This document shows positions 51,349 through 58,690 of a DNA stretch of 64,000 nt, piece by piece. Source of the stretch: a virus; IMG/VR virus record IMGVR_UViG_3300032282_005588, positions 16,083 through 80,082 of that record; one strand, written 5' to 3'. Numbering within the stretch: the stretch's first letter is position 1; the number at the start of each line of letters is the position of its first letter. A model generated the notes under the pieces. It saw only the letters and a list, made by a program, of their open reading frames with translations, made no database searches and was not told where the DNA came from. The position numbers and the translations under genes were made by a program.

Positions 51349-52008
51349 ATGAAAATAATAGAAAAACCATTATCAGATAAACATAGTTGGTTGCTTAGAA
51401 AAGCATATGATGATATTCCATCTGAATTTGTTCCTGTAATTAAAGGTACACGTGTATTACCTATTAATTATATTGATTCTCCTAATGTTTTTTTCGAATT
51501 ACGAAATCGTTGGGAGCCAGGACAAAATGATTTATTTCCTGATGGTGGTTATGAGGTAGTAGATGTTAATGGGGGTGTACATAATTGTTTTTTAGATCAG
51601 GTGATAACTCACCCCCAAACGTTAGGTATGCGTAATTTTAAATTCGGTGAAACAAATGAATTAAAACCGGTTAAAATTAAGGTAATCAGAGATGGTAAAC
51701 GTGGTCGTAAACCATTAGATCCTGAAGTTAAAGCGCTTAGAGACGCTGAAATAGCTAAGCGCAAAGGTGGATCAAGAGGCCGTAAACCATTAGATCCTGA
51801 AATTAAAGCACAACGTGATATTGAATCAGCTAAACGTAAAGGTGGTAAGCGCGGTCGCAAACCATTAGATCCCGAAGTTAAAGCATTAAGGGATGCAGAA
51901 ACACTTAAACGTAAAGGTGGAAAACGAGGCCGTAAACCTAAAAAATCAACACCTAAATCACAATATATACCAACAGGTGGTAAACGTGGTAGACCTAAAA
52001 AGAAATAA
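51349..52008 (+). CDS. Multi-AT-hook protein (219 aa)
   Basis: N-terminal globular part of about 115 residues (VIKGTRVLPINYIDSPNVFF; QNDLFPDGGYEVVDVNGGVH), then five AT hooks. The hooks are KRGRKPLDPE, SRGRKPLDPE, KRGRKPLDPE, KRGRKPKKS and KRGRPKKK; the first three head near-identical units containing ALRDAE or IQRD-like segments and AKRKGG. Tandem DNA repeats encode the units. Likely binds A/T-rich phage or host DNA. Confidence 0.75.
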   Translation: MKIIEKPLSDKHSWLLRKAYDDIPSEFVPVIKGTRVLPINYIDSPNVFFELRNRWEPGQNDLFPDGGYEVVDVNGGVHNCFLDQVITHPQTLGMRNFKFGETNELKPVKIKVIRDGKRGRKPLDPEVKALRDAEIAKRKGGSRGRKPLDPEIKAQRDIESAKRKGGKRGRKPLDPEVKALRDAETLKRKGGKRGRKPKKSTPKSQYIPTGGKRGRPKKK

Positions 52009-52036
52009 AATTGTGGGGTAGAGCAGTGGTAGCTCG

Positions 52037-52297
52037 GTTGAGTGTAAAAAATCGTTTTAATGTTTTTTACACTTTGTTATAAGTATGTAAAACAAAAATT
52101 ATACAATATGAAAGAAAAAATTGAAAATAGGTTAAAAGAGTTATATGATGAATACAAACATGTAACTGATAAAGATAGAGTTTGGATTAAACAAACAGGT
52201 GGTTTAACAAGAAGAGAACGAATTGAAAAATGTAAAATTCTAATAGAAGAGTTAGAAACATTATTAAATTCATAATTTTTGTTTTATTACTTATAAC
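52037..52297 (+). mobile_element. Single integron-like cassette inserted in tRNA-Met
   Basis: Same design as the 35-38 kb array: GGTTG (with tRNA G52036), arm AGTGTAAAAAA (52041-52051), loop, arm TTTTTTACACT (52063-52073; pairs fully apart from the extreme base), TT, GTTATAAGTA (52076-52085), an ORF, and terminal TACTTATAAC (52288-52297), exactly complementary to GTTATAAGTA. The loop TCGTTTTAATG equals that of array site 1. The junctions are CTCG/GTTG on the left and AACG/TTAG on the right. Confidence 0.88.
52108..52275 (+). CDS. Cassette-borne hypothetical protein (55 aa)
   Basis: ATG 52108 is chosen; the longer frame starts inside the attC-like palindrome. Helical, charged protein of 55 residues: IENRLKELYDEYKHVTDKDR, then GGLTRRERIEKCKILIEELE. 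No family recognised. It is the only gene of the cassette. Confidence 0.62.
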   Translation: MKEKIENRLKELYDEYKHVTDKDRVWIKQTGGLTRRERIEKCKILIEELETLLNS

Positions 52298-52361
52298 GTT
52301 AGGCTCATAACCTAAAGGTCAGTGCGTTCGAATTTACTCCCCGCAACTAAATTAAATAAAT

Positions 52362-52571
52362 ATGTCTAAATTAAATTGTACCGCAAAACAAGCATTTTGG
52401 AATGCTCGTAAAAAAGATGGTGATGTTCAAACCATCTCAGAAGTAACAGGATACTCTGTATCTCATGTTTCAAACATTATTAGTGGAAGACGTAGAAACA
52501 ATGATATTATTGCTGATGCAATGTATAAAGTTTCACGTCGCCGAATTAAGAATTCAGAGCGAGTTCGATAG
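52362..52571 (+). CDS. Helix-turn-helix protein (69 aa)
   Basis: VQTISEVTGYSVSHVSNIIS is a clear HTH (recognition helix SHVSNIISGRR), followed by a basic tail. Probably a regulator. It starts 15 bases after the tRNA end and is followed by palindromes it might bind. Confidence 0.7.
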   Translation: MSKLNCTAKQAFWNARKKDGDVQTISEVTGYSVSHVSNIISGRRRNNDIIADAMYKVSRRRIKNSERVR

Positions 52572-52573
52572 TC

Positions 52574-52716
52574 CATTAGTAATTAACACGCTATAGAGCG
52601 TTGGTGATTAGTACCCTAACATAAACCTTTAGGGCGTTAATTACTAACGCTCTATATTTTTTCCGACTATTTATGTGGCCCATCGAATATTGTTTCATAC
52701 ATTAACATCATAATAA
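52574..52716 (+). promoter_or_regulatory. Palindrome-plus-promoter block, copy 3
   Basis: An inverted version (TTAGTAATTAACACGCTATA at 52576) and a standard GGCGTTAATTACTAACGCTC (52633-52652), then TCATACATTAACATCATAAT ending near 52714, upstream of the RecA-like gene. Confidence 0.6.
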
Positions 52717-52730
52717 GAAATAATAATAAA

Positions 52731-53591
52731 ATGAAAATAATTAAATCAACCGAACCTAAAAAACGTGGTCGTAAATCTAAAGTAAGCGTTATTAAACCGT
52801 TTAATGCAGAACCTAAAAAACGTGGTCGTAAATCTAAAGTAAGCGTTATTAAACCGTTTAATGCAGCAGATATTAAATTGTTTCGTGGTAGTGATCTTAA
52901 ATTTAATGATTCATTATTTAAATCAATTCGTACTAATAGAGAGTTAGATGTTATATTGTCAACTGAAGGTGGTTTAATGCCTGGAACAAATATGATTATG
53001 GTTGGTGGTCCTGGATCTGGTAAATCAACTGTTGTGTTAGATATGTTAGCTGATTTTACACGTAAAGGTTTTAAATGTTTATTTGTTAGTGGAGAGATGG
53101 ATGAAATAGCTCATTACAAATATTGTAAACGATTACCTAAATTTTCTATTGTACAAACATTGTTTTTAAAGAACTATGCTTCGAATGTTATGGAAACGCT
53201 TGAACATGTTTTTAGTCAAGGTTATGATGTTATAGCAATTGATAGTATAGCTGAAGTAATTGAAATGCTTAGAGATAATTGTAAGTTAACTGAATCAGCA
53301 TCAGAAAGTTGGTTTTTAGGTTTACAAGATAGAATGAAAAAAGGTGAAAATAAAAATAAATATTACACTTCATTCATCAATATTCAACAAGTAACTAAGC
53401 AAGGTGATTTTGTAGGTAGCAATAGATTGAAACATATGACTGATGCTATGGCTCATATTGAGCGTTCTAAAGATGGTTTACAACGCAGTATACATTTCAG
53501 TAAGAATAGAGATTGTGATAAAGATTTTAAAATGTATTTTACAATATCTAAAGATTCAGTGTATTACAGTTATGAAACAGTATCAGAATAA
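52731..53591 (+). CDS. RecA/RadA-like ATPase with N-terminal AT hooks
   Basis: 286 residues. Two AT-hook units (EPKKRGRKSKV) form residues 8-45. The ATPase core has MVGGPGSGKSTVVLDML (Walker A, about residue 88), CLFVSGEMDE (the catalytic-Glu-containing strand of RecA/DnaB folds), DVIAIDSIAEV (Walker B) and TSFINIQQVTKQG. It resembles DnaB/RadA-type recombination or helicase-loading ATPases. The AT hooks may anchor it to A/T-rich DNA. Confidence 0.78.
   Translation: MKIIKSTEPKKRGRKSKVSVIKPFNAEPKKRGRKSKVSVIKPFNAADIKLFRGSDLKFNDSLFKSIRTNRELDVILSTEGGLMPGTNMIMVGGPGSGKSTVVLDMLADFTRKGFKCLFVSGEMDEIAHYKYCKRLPKFSIVQTLFLKNYASNVMETLEHVFSQGYDVIAIDSIAEVIEMLRDNCKLTESASESWFLGLQDRMKKGENKNKYYTSFINIQQVTKQGDFVGSNRLKHMTDAMAHIERSKDGLQRSIHFSKNRDCDKDFKMYFTISKDSVYYSYETVSE
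52752..52865 (+). repeat. Perfect 57-bp tandem duplication
   Basis: Two identical 57-bp units (52752-52808 and 52809-52865), each starting GAACCTAAAAAACGTGGTCG and ending CCGTTTAATGCA. They encode two identical 19-residue AT-hook units. Absence of any silent change implies very recent duplication. Confidence 0.93.
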
Positions 53592-53613
53592 ATTTGGAAA
53601 ATTAAATTAATTA

Positions 53614-53635
53614 ACGTACATTAACATTATAAAAT
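53614..53635 (+). promoter_or_regulatory. Phage promoter motif
   Basis: ACGTACATTAACATTATAAA, 10 bases before the DUF932 gene at 53644. Confidence 0.55.
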
Positions 53636-53643
53636 AAAAAGTT

Positions 53644-54429
53644 ATGAGAAAAAATATAAATATAATTCCATTAAATAATGATATTAATAAACTACAAGCG
53701 TTTATCCCATCATTGAATCGTGAATGGAGAGATTCACAACGCATTAAATCAAAACCGGTTATGATTGAAACGATTGATGCTGTTAAGTATTTTCAAAATG
53801 AAGGATGGAATATAGCTGGTGCATATGAACAACGCTCTAAGAATCGTAAAATTGATTCACATTTTATTAGAATGGAACACCCAGATTTTAATATTAAAAA
53901 TAATAAAGGTAAAATAGATGCTGTTGCAACTATGAATCTAAGAAATAGTTGTAATGGAAATAAACCATTGGATGTTGATTTAGGTGTATTCCGACAAGTA
54001 TGTTCTAATAGATTATGGGCTAATACATCATATTCAAATCAAACAATTAGCCATTCAAATAGTGGTTATAGTGAATTATATAATATTTTAGGTAAATTAA
54101 ATATTTATACCCAATCTATATTAGATGAATTTAAAGATTTAAAACAACGAAAATTAACACCTCGTGAAATGATGCAATTATCTATTAAAGCAGCTGAATT
54201 AAGATTTGATGATAAACGTGAAGTAAAACATTATGCTAATCAATTACTTAATGTAGTAAGAGATGAAGATCAAGGAAATGATTTATATACAGTATATAAT
54301 AGGATTCAGGAAAATTTAACACAATCAGATCGTATGATTGATATGAATGGTAATATAATTGGTGGTGTAGATAATATGTTTGATGATGTGAGATTAAATA
54401 AAGAATTATTTGAATTAGTAACTATTTAA
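53644..54429 (+). CDS. DUF932-type phage protein, second copy
   Basis: 261 residues. FRQVCSNRLWANTSYSNQTI and QGNDLYTVYNRIQENLTQSD match the DUF932 core, and RKLTPREMMQLSIKAAELRF precedes it. A paralogue at 38708 shares GND(L)W/Y...V/I-QE-LT. It neighbours the RecA-like ATPase, suggesting DNA metabolism. Confidence 0.75.
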   Translation: MRKNINIIPLNNDINKLQAFIPSLNREWRDSQRIKSKPVMIETIDAVKYFQNEGWNIAGAYEQRSKNRKIDSHFIRMEHPDFNIKNNKGKIDAVATMNLRNSCNGNKPLDVDLGVFRQVCSNRLWANTSYSNQTISHSNSGYSELYNILGKLNIYTQSILDEFKDLKQRKLTPREMMQLSIKAAELRFDDKREVKHYANQLLNVVRDEDQGNDLYTVYNRIQENLTQSDRMIDMNGNIIGGVDNMFDDVRLNKELFELVTI

Positions 54430-54441
54430 TATATTATAATT

Positions 54442-54543
54442 ATGAACAATCAAGAATTAAAAGAAGAAATTATATATGGAACTGGTATTTTGATTTTATT
54501 ATTTGGATTATTATGGTGTGTATTATGGTTGGGTTGTAACTAA
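54442..54543 (+). CDS. Single-span membrane peptide (33 aa)
   Basis: 33 residues with one hydrophobic segment (GILILLFGLLWCVLWLG) after a short charged start (NNQELKEEIIYG). Leader ATTATAATT. Small membrane peptides of this type are common in phage early regions. Confidence 0.45.
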   Translation: MNNQELKEEIIYGTGILILLFGLLWCVLWLGCN

Positions 54544-54883
54544 CCCTTCCATATATACGTACGTATATATATCGAAATACCTACGATATAATTATATAAT
54601 ATCCCCACGGTAATTGATGTCGCTATACGGCGGGGTATGGTATAAAAGGGGGTTAGATTAACCTGCAGATCGAATACGATCTTACACCATCGATTTATAT
54701 ATACATATATACCCATAACAAATACATGAATATCTAAAATTCGAACCCAACCATGTATCATCGATGAATATATACATATATACCCCCACAACGCATTGCG
54801 GTTTCCAAAAATGCCAATTTTTTAAAAACATATGATTCTACAAATCTCTCTTTTAAATAAACTTCAAATTTTAAATAAATAAT
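54544..54883. other. Gene-free region with direct repeats
   Basis: 340 bases without a supported gene. Two 26-bp direct repeats, 24/26 identical (54689-54714 and 54760-54785), each starting ATCGAT and ending TATATACCC. An earlier palindrome ACGTACGT plus TATATATATCG lies at 54558. A CGGCGGGGTATGG stretch stands out. It could be an origin, a transcription regulatory area or a packaging signal; no firm assignment. Confidence 0.5.
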
Positions 54884-55549
54884 ATGAAAAATATATATAT
54901 ATTACCAATAAATAAACCAAGTAGGTTACATTTAGGAAATTCAGGTTTAGTCTTATGTGATTTGAATTTTAATCCAACTACTATAAATCCTCAACACATC
55001 TACATCACTAATTCAGAAGAAATTAAAGAAGGAATTAATCAATGGTATTTAGATAAATTTATAAATAAACCAAGAAATTCAAGTGGTTCTCAATATGGAG
55101 AAAAGCAAGATGTAATCATCCTAACAACAGACCAAGACTTAATCAAAGATGGAGTTCAGAGTATTGATGATGAGTTTTTAGAATGGTTTGTGAAAAATCC
55201 AAGTTGTGAAGAAGTTGATATTTATAAAGATAAAAGACTTGAAATAGAACAAGATTTTGAGTTTTATGAAATAATCATTCCAAAAGAAGAACCTAAACAA
55301 GAAACTCTTGAAGAAGCTGTTATGTCGTATCTTAACAGAACCTATTCACTTTCTTACGAAAGAACTACTGTGAAAAAATTTCATGAAAAAACATTTTCAG
55401 CAGGTGCTAAATGGCAAGAAAAACAATTAATACTTTCAGATGAAGAAATAACAAAAATTGCGTATGATTATGTACTATATAATGATATTAAAAGACAATG
55501 GGTTATAGAAGGAATGAAACTTTATCGTGAACAATTTAAAAAGAAATAA
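54884..55549 (+). CDS. Hypothetical protein with AGAKWQ C-terminal motif (221 aa)
   Basis: 221 residues. The N-terminal half (LHLGNSGLVLCDLNF; YITNSEEIKEGINQWYLDKF) is the type seen in short Bacteroidetes phage proteins with a DQDLIKDGVQSIDDEFLEWF segment. The C-terminal part FSAGAKWQEKQ...EQFKKK is shared with the next-but-one and following genes. Unknown function. Confidence 0.68.
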   Translation: MKNIYILPINKPSRLHLGNSGLVLCDLNFNPTTINPQHIYITNSEEIKEGINQWYLDKFINKPRNSSGSQYGEKQDVIILTTDQDLIKDGVQSIDDEFLEWFVKNPSCEEVDIYKDKRLEIEQDFEFYEIIIPKEEPKQETLEEAVMSYLNRTYSLSYERTTVKKFHEKTFSAGAKWQEKQLILSDEEITKIAYDYVLYNDIKRQWVIEGMKLYREQFKKK

Positions 55550-55550
55550 T

Positions 55551-55769
55551 ATGGACTGGATAAAATTAGAAACCGAAACCCCTAAGATTGGGCAAACTGT
55601 TTTTTCTTGGGGCAAACAAGGAATGAGAATTTGTATTTACACAAATGAAATTGGGTTTTTTGGTAAGCCTAAAAAAGATGCAAAATTTTGTAACCTAATG
55701 AGTAAATGGAGAATTATTGATGAGGATGTTACCCATTGGATGCCATTACCTAAACCCCCAACAGAATGA
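55551..55769 (+). CDS. DUF551-like protein (72 aa)
   Basis: ATG 55551 chosen, directly after the previous stop. WIKLETETPKIGQTVFSWG at the start and VTHWMPLPKPPTE at the end are the DUF551 hallmarks. Common in phages and prophages, function unknown. Overlaps the next start by four bases. Confidence 0.75.
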   Translation: MDWIKLETETPKIGQTVFSWGKQGMRICIYTNEIGFFGKPKKDAKFCNLMSKWRIIDEDVTHWMPLPKPPTE

Positions 55770-56140
55770 AAAATACAATTACAAAAACAGTTGATTCAAT
55801 AAGGATTGACATTGATAACATGATTGAAGACTTAAGGCAAGAACGAGATGCTTGGCGTGATAGATTCAATGAAGTTGATAAATTAAGGTTGAAAGAACTT
55901 TACACTATATCCAAAAAACTAAGTCGGCTCTCGAATACACTACAAAAGGAGAAAATCAAAAAAGGATTTGTGACTAAAAACGATTGTAAAGATGGTTTTA
56001 TTGCAGGTGCTAAATGGCAACAAGAAAGAATGTATAGTAAAGAAGATTTAAAAGAAATTTGTGATAAATATCATAACCAAATGTGTTTATATGGTAATGC
56101 AAAAGCGCAAGAATGGTTTGAACAATTTAAAAAGAAATAA
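55766..56140 (+). CDS. Hypothetical protein, AGAKWQ family (124 aa)
   Basis: 124 residues; coiled-coil-like N-terminal half (IEDLRQERDAWRDRFNEVDK), then DGFIAGAKWQQERMYSKEDL and a final EWFEQFKKK, shared with genes at 54884 and 56142. Probably one duplicated family. Confidence 0.65.
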   Translation: MKNTITKTVDSIRIDIDNMIEDLRQERDAWRDRFNEVDKLRLKELYTISKKLSRLSNTLQKEKIKKGFVTKNDCKDGFIAGAKWQQERMYSKEDLKEICDKYHNQMCLYGNAKAQEWFEQFKKK

Positions 56141-56141
56141 G

Positions 56142-56471
56142 ATGAAACAAGAGCAGAACAATATTACAATCAAATATATGGAAAATAGAAAAACATCAAT
56201 GCAAGAATTATTTGATAATTTAGAAACACTTGAAGAAGCTATTGAAAAATATGCAGAAATTTATAGATGCCCTGCAACAAATACAGATGAATATTGTAAA
56301 CACGACATTATATCAGCAATAAACTTTGGTGCTAAATGGAGACAACAGAATAGTTATAGTGAGGAAGATATTGAAAATATTTGGAATGAGTTTGTAAAAG
56401 AATTACCTCCAATAAACAATGGAGCATCTTCTGATTTTTTAGTTTATTTAAAACAATTTAAAAACAAATAA
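56142..56471 (+). CDS. Hypothetical protein, AGAKWQ family (109 aa)
   Basis: ATG 56142 chosen over an upstream frame that overlaps the previous gene. LEEAIEKYAEIYRCPATNTD, then INFGAKWRQQNSYSEEDI and YLKQFKNK at the end. Third member of the local family. Confidence 0.65.
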   Translation: MKQEQNNITIKYMENRKTSMQELFDNLETLEEAIEKYAEIYRCPATNTDEYCKHDIISAINFGAKWRQQNSYSEEDIENIWNEFVKELPPINNGASSDFLVYLKQFKNK

Positions 56472-56476
56472 GACTT

Positions 56477-56695
56477 ATGGAACAGATAAAACAAACAGCA
56501 GTAGAATGGCTTTTGAATGAATTAATATCATGTAATGAATTAATTTTAAAGGGGGAAAATTATAAACTTATGAAACAAGCTAAATCAATAGAAAAAGAAC
56601 AAATATTAAATGCTTGGTGTGATGGTTTAGATAAAGTAAATCCTTTACAAAAAATAGCAGCAGAAAAATATTATAATAAAACATATAATAAATAA
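56477..56695 (+). CDS. Hypothetical protein (72 aa)
   Basis: 72 residues; TAVEWLLNELISCNELILKG, then KSIEKEQILNAWCDGLDK. This AVEWL...EKEQI pattern is frequent in Bacteroidetes phage small proteins. Unknown function. Confidence 0.62.
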   Translation: MEQIKQTAVEWLLNELISCNELILKGENYKLMKQAKSIEKEQILNAWCDGLDKVNPLQKIAAEKYYNKTYNK

Positions 56696-56723
56696 AATTC
56701 TTATTCTTATTATTCAAGATATG

Positions 56724-56851
56724 TAGGGTGTTAATTACTAATGTCCTACATTTTTGTTGAAAGTTAGTACGTTAATTATTAACGCTCTATAAAAGCTGTG
56801 AAGAATTGTTTGGAAATGTGGAATATGTTTCATACATTAACATCATAATAA
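56724..56851 (+). promoter_or_regulatory. Palindrome-plus-promoter block, copy 4
   Basis: Degenerate palindrome GGTGTTAATTACTAATGTCC (56727-56746), second GTACGTTAATTATTAACGCT (56767-56786), then TTCATACATTAACATCATAA ending near 56848. Nearly identical over 80 bases to the block at 58368. Confidence 0.62.
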
Positions 56852-56860
56852 GAAAATAAA

Positions 56861-57034
56861 ATGAATATTCAAAAAGTACAAAAAGCAGTAGATTTGCAAA
56901 ATAAAGCAAATCACCAAATCGATGTTTATGGTCAGTGTTCTGAAGATGTGATGGATGAGCTTATTGAGATTACTGATTCATTTACAGCAGAAGAAGATAG
57001 TAAGTTTATTGAGTTAATGTATCAAACCCGATAA
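56861..57034 (+). CDS. Small hypothetical protein (57 aa)
   Basis: 57 codons from ATG 56861 immediately after a promoter block. Helical and acidic: KAVDLQNKANHQIDVYGQCS, EDVMDELIEITDSFTAEEDS. Unknown function. Confidence 0.6.
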   Translation: MNIQKVQKAVDLQNKANHQIDVYGQCSEDVMDELIEITDSFTAEEDSKFIELMYQTR

Positions 57035-57046
57035 TTTATTAAAAAA

Positions 57047-57244
57047 ATGAACATAACATATAAAGAAACCTTTACAACTACAAGATGTTTAGTTGAAACC
57101 GAAGTTGGAGAATTTATAGTAACACATAGTACTGATTATATGGATCCGTTTATGAATGATTGGATTGTTGAAGATGAAGATGGTGAGCAAGTTAATGATC
57201 AGTTTGCTTATGATATTATTCAATTTGTTAAAAATTCAAAATAA
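57047..57244 (+). CDS. Hypothetical protein (65 aa)
   Basis: 65 residues, strand-rich: TFTTTRCLVETEVGEFIVTH, DWIVEDEDGEQVND. Small beta-barrel-like, unknown function. Confidence 0.58.
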   Translation: MNITYKETFTTTRCLVETEVGEFIVTHSTDYMDPFMNDWIVEDEDGEQVNDQFAYDIIQFVKNSK

Positions 57245-57250
57245 TTAGTT

Positions 57251-57580
57251 ATGAGTAAAAATAATATGTTAAAATCAACACTAAATAAAGGATTTTCTTT
57301 AACCTTTGAAAATGGAATTACCATTTCAGTTCAATTTGGTAGTAGTAATTACTGTGAAAGAAAAAATTTACATTCACATTATGGTTCTGAGATGTTAAAT
57401 GATATTATTGAATCTTCAGATGCTGAAATAGCTATTTGGGATGAAGATGACAATTGGTTTAATTTTGGGTCAGATACGGTAAAAGGTTATTGTACAACAA
57501 ATGAAGTAGCTAAGTGGATTTATATAGTATCTACTAGTAATAATATTGATGAAATTCACTATAGTAATTTACCCGAATAA
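57251..57580 (+). CDS. Hypothetical protein (109 aa)
   Basis: 109 residues: TLNKGFSLTFENGITISVQF, NYCERKNLHSHYGSEMLN, ESSDAEIAIWDEDDNWFN. The SxxFxNGxTxSVQFGxxNYC pattern recurs in phage proteins of unknown function. Confidence 0.62.
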   Translation: MSKNNMLKSTLNKGFSLTFENGITISVQFGSSNYCERKNLHSHYGSEMLNDIIESSDAEIAIWDEDDNWFNFGSDTVKGYCTTNEVAKWIYIVSTSNNIDEIHYSNLPE

Positions 57581-57645
57581 TTTATTAATATCAAATAATA
57601 TGCCTTTATTACAAATAATTGAAATTAAAATATATAGAGAAAGTT

Positions 57646-57939
57646 ATGAATGATAATAAATCAAAAAGAGGAAGACCTCCTGCTGTTAAAAATTTAGATG
57701 TTAATTTAAATATTTTTAATCGAGTTTATAGTAATAATGATGGTAGTGTTGAAACTTGGAAATACGATTTATTAATAACTAAAAATGGTCCTATTGAAGT
57801 TGATATTACTTACCCCAAGGGATTTAAATCTATGGATGAAATTCAAGATGAACTTCCAAAAACAAAGAGAAAGTACTTCTATGAAGATGGGGCTAAATGG
57901 ATTAATTATACTAGAGCTAAAGGATTAGGAATAATATGA
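57646..57939 (+). CDS. AT-hook-containing hypothetical protein (97 aa)
   Basis: ATG 57646 chosen. NDNKSKRGRPPAVKN is a single N-terminal AT hook; the rest (VYSNNDGSVETWKYDLLITK; GPIEVDITYPKGFKS) is strand-rich. Overlaps the next gene by four bases. One of four AT-hook genes in this part of the genome. Confidence 0.62.
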   Translation: MNDNKSKRGRPPAVKNLDVNLNIFNRVYSNNDGSVETWKYDLLITKNGPIEVDITYPKGFKSMDEIQDELPKTKRKYFYEDGAKWINYTRAKGLGII

Positions 57940-58352
57940 TATTAAATTATAAAACACAATTAAATTCCTTAAACAGGACCCAATTAAGAAAAATAACTAA
58001 ATTATCATTGGATTGGTGTTTTATTAATATTAAACCTACTGTTTATAAAACATCACCCGAATTTAGAATTTCTAAAAAGGAAAGTGATTGTTATGGGGAA
58101 TATTTAAGGTTTGAAGAAAATAAAAAACATTTTATAACATTATATCCTAATGAATGTAAAATATTAGCTAGATTTATTTCTACTATTATTCATGAATATA
58201 TACATAGTACTCAAAAATTACTTGAAAGAGACTATGATTCCTATAATTTTAAATATGGTTCATGGGAAAATCCATTTGAAGTTGAATCCAGAAATTTGGA
58301 AAAAGAATATCGTAAACAATTATTAGAATACATTTTAAATATAATACATTAA
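57936..58352 (+). CDS. Putative zinc metalloprotease-like protein (HExxH)
   Basis: 138 residues. FISTIIHEYIHSTQ carries the HExxH zinc motif (about residue 87) and NPFEVESRNLE may supply the third ligand, as in SprT-like and related small zincins. The substrate is unknown. Confidence 0.65.
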   Translation: MILNYKTQLNSLNRTQLRKITKLSLDWCFINIKPTVYKTSPEFRISKKESDCYGEYLRFEENKKHFITLYPNECKILARFISTIIHEYIHSTQKLLERDYDSYNFKYGSWENPFEVESRNLEKEYRKQLLEYILNIIH

Positions 58353-58367
58353 TACATATTAACTTTT

Positions 58368-58453
58368 AGCGCATTAATAATTAACGCTCTATAAAAGCTG
58401 TAGAGAATTGCTTGGAAATGTGGAATATGTTTCATACATTAACATCATAATAA
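58368..58453 (+). promoter_or_regulatory. Palindrome-plus-promoter block, copy 5
   Basis: AGCGCATTAATAATTAACGC (58368-58387), then TTCATACATTAACATCATAA ending near 58450, 10 bases before a start codon. The intervening segment matches the block at 56.8 kb almost base for base. Confidence 0.62.
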
Positions 58454-58462
58454 GAAAATAAA

Positions 58463-58681
58463 ATGACTAAGTTAATTAAAAAATCAGAAACACCTCGCAT
58501 AAAGTATTTTGTAGGTGATCAAGTTGAATGGAGTAAAATATTCCACGATGGTAGATCATATGAATCTATTACCTTTTCCGGTGAAGTTATTAAAGTATGT
58601 CCTGTAAATTTACATGTTAAGGATAGTAAAGGAAACATCTATTCTGTAAACAGAGAAACAGAAGCCCGTAAAATTAAATAA
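58463..58681 (+). CDS. Hypothetical protein (72 aa)
   Basis: 72 residues; YFVGDQVEWSKIFHDGRSYE and GEVIKVCPVNLHVKDSKG resemble a KOW/SH3-like small barrel. Has its own palindrome-promoter block. Unknown function. Confidence 0.6.
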   Translation: MTKLIKKSETPRIKYFVGDQVEWSKIFHDGRSYESITFSGEVIKVCPVNLHVKDSKGNIYSVNRETEARKIK

Positions 58682-58690
58682 AACCTTTAG

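Larger units (their letters stand above)
52012..52346 (+). tRNA. tRNA-Met(CAU), split by an integron-like cassette
   Basis: 5' part 52012-52036: acceptor TGTGGGG, TA, D arm GAGC-AGTGGTA-GCTC, G. 3' part from 52299: anticodon arm TTAGG-CTCATAA-CCTAA, AGGTC, T arm around GTTCGAAT, acceptor CCCCGCA, A. Acceptor halves pair over 7 bp and the D stem has the A11-U24 pair of bacterial initiator tRNAs. A 261-262-nt cassette separates D arm and anticodon stem. The T arm has one extra base and imperfect pairing, so the tRNA may already have been decaying. Cassette loss would restore GCTCGTTAGGCTCATAACC. Confidence 0.82.

Noticed and set aside
54540-54791. 83-aa minus-strand frame over the 54.6 kb repeats
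   Set aside because: Its sequence follows the TATATA repeats and contains no recognisable domain.
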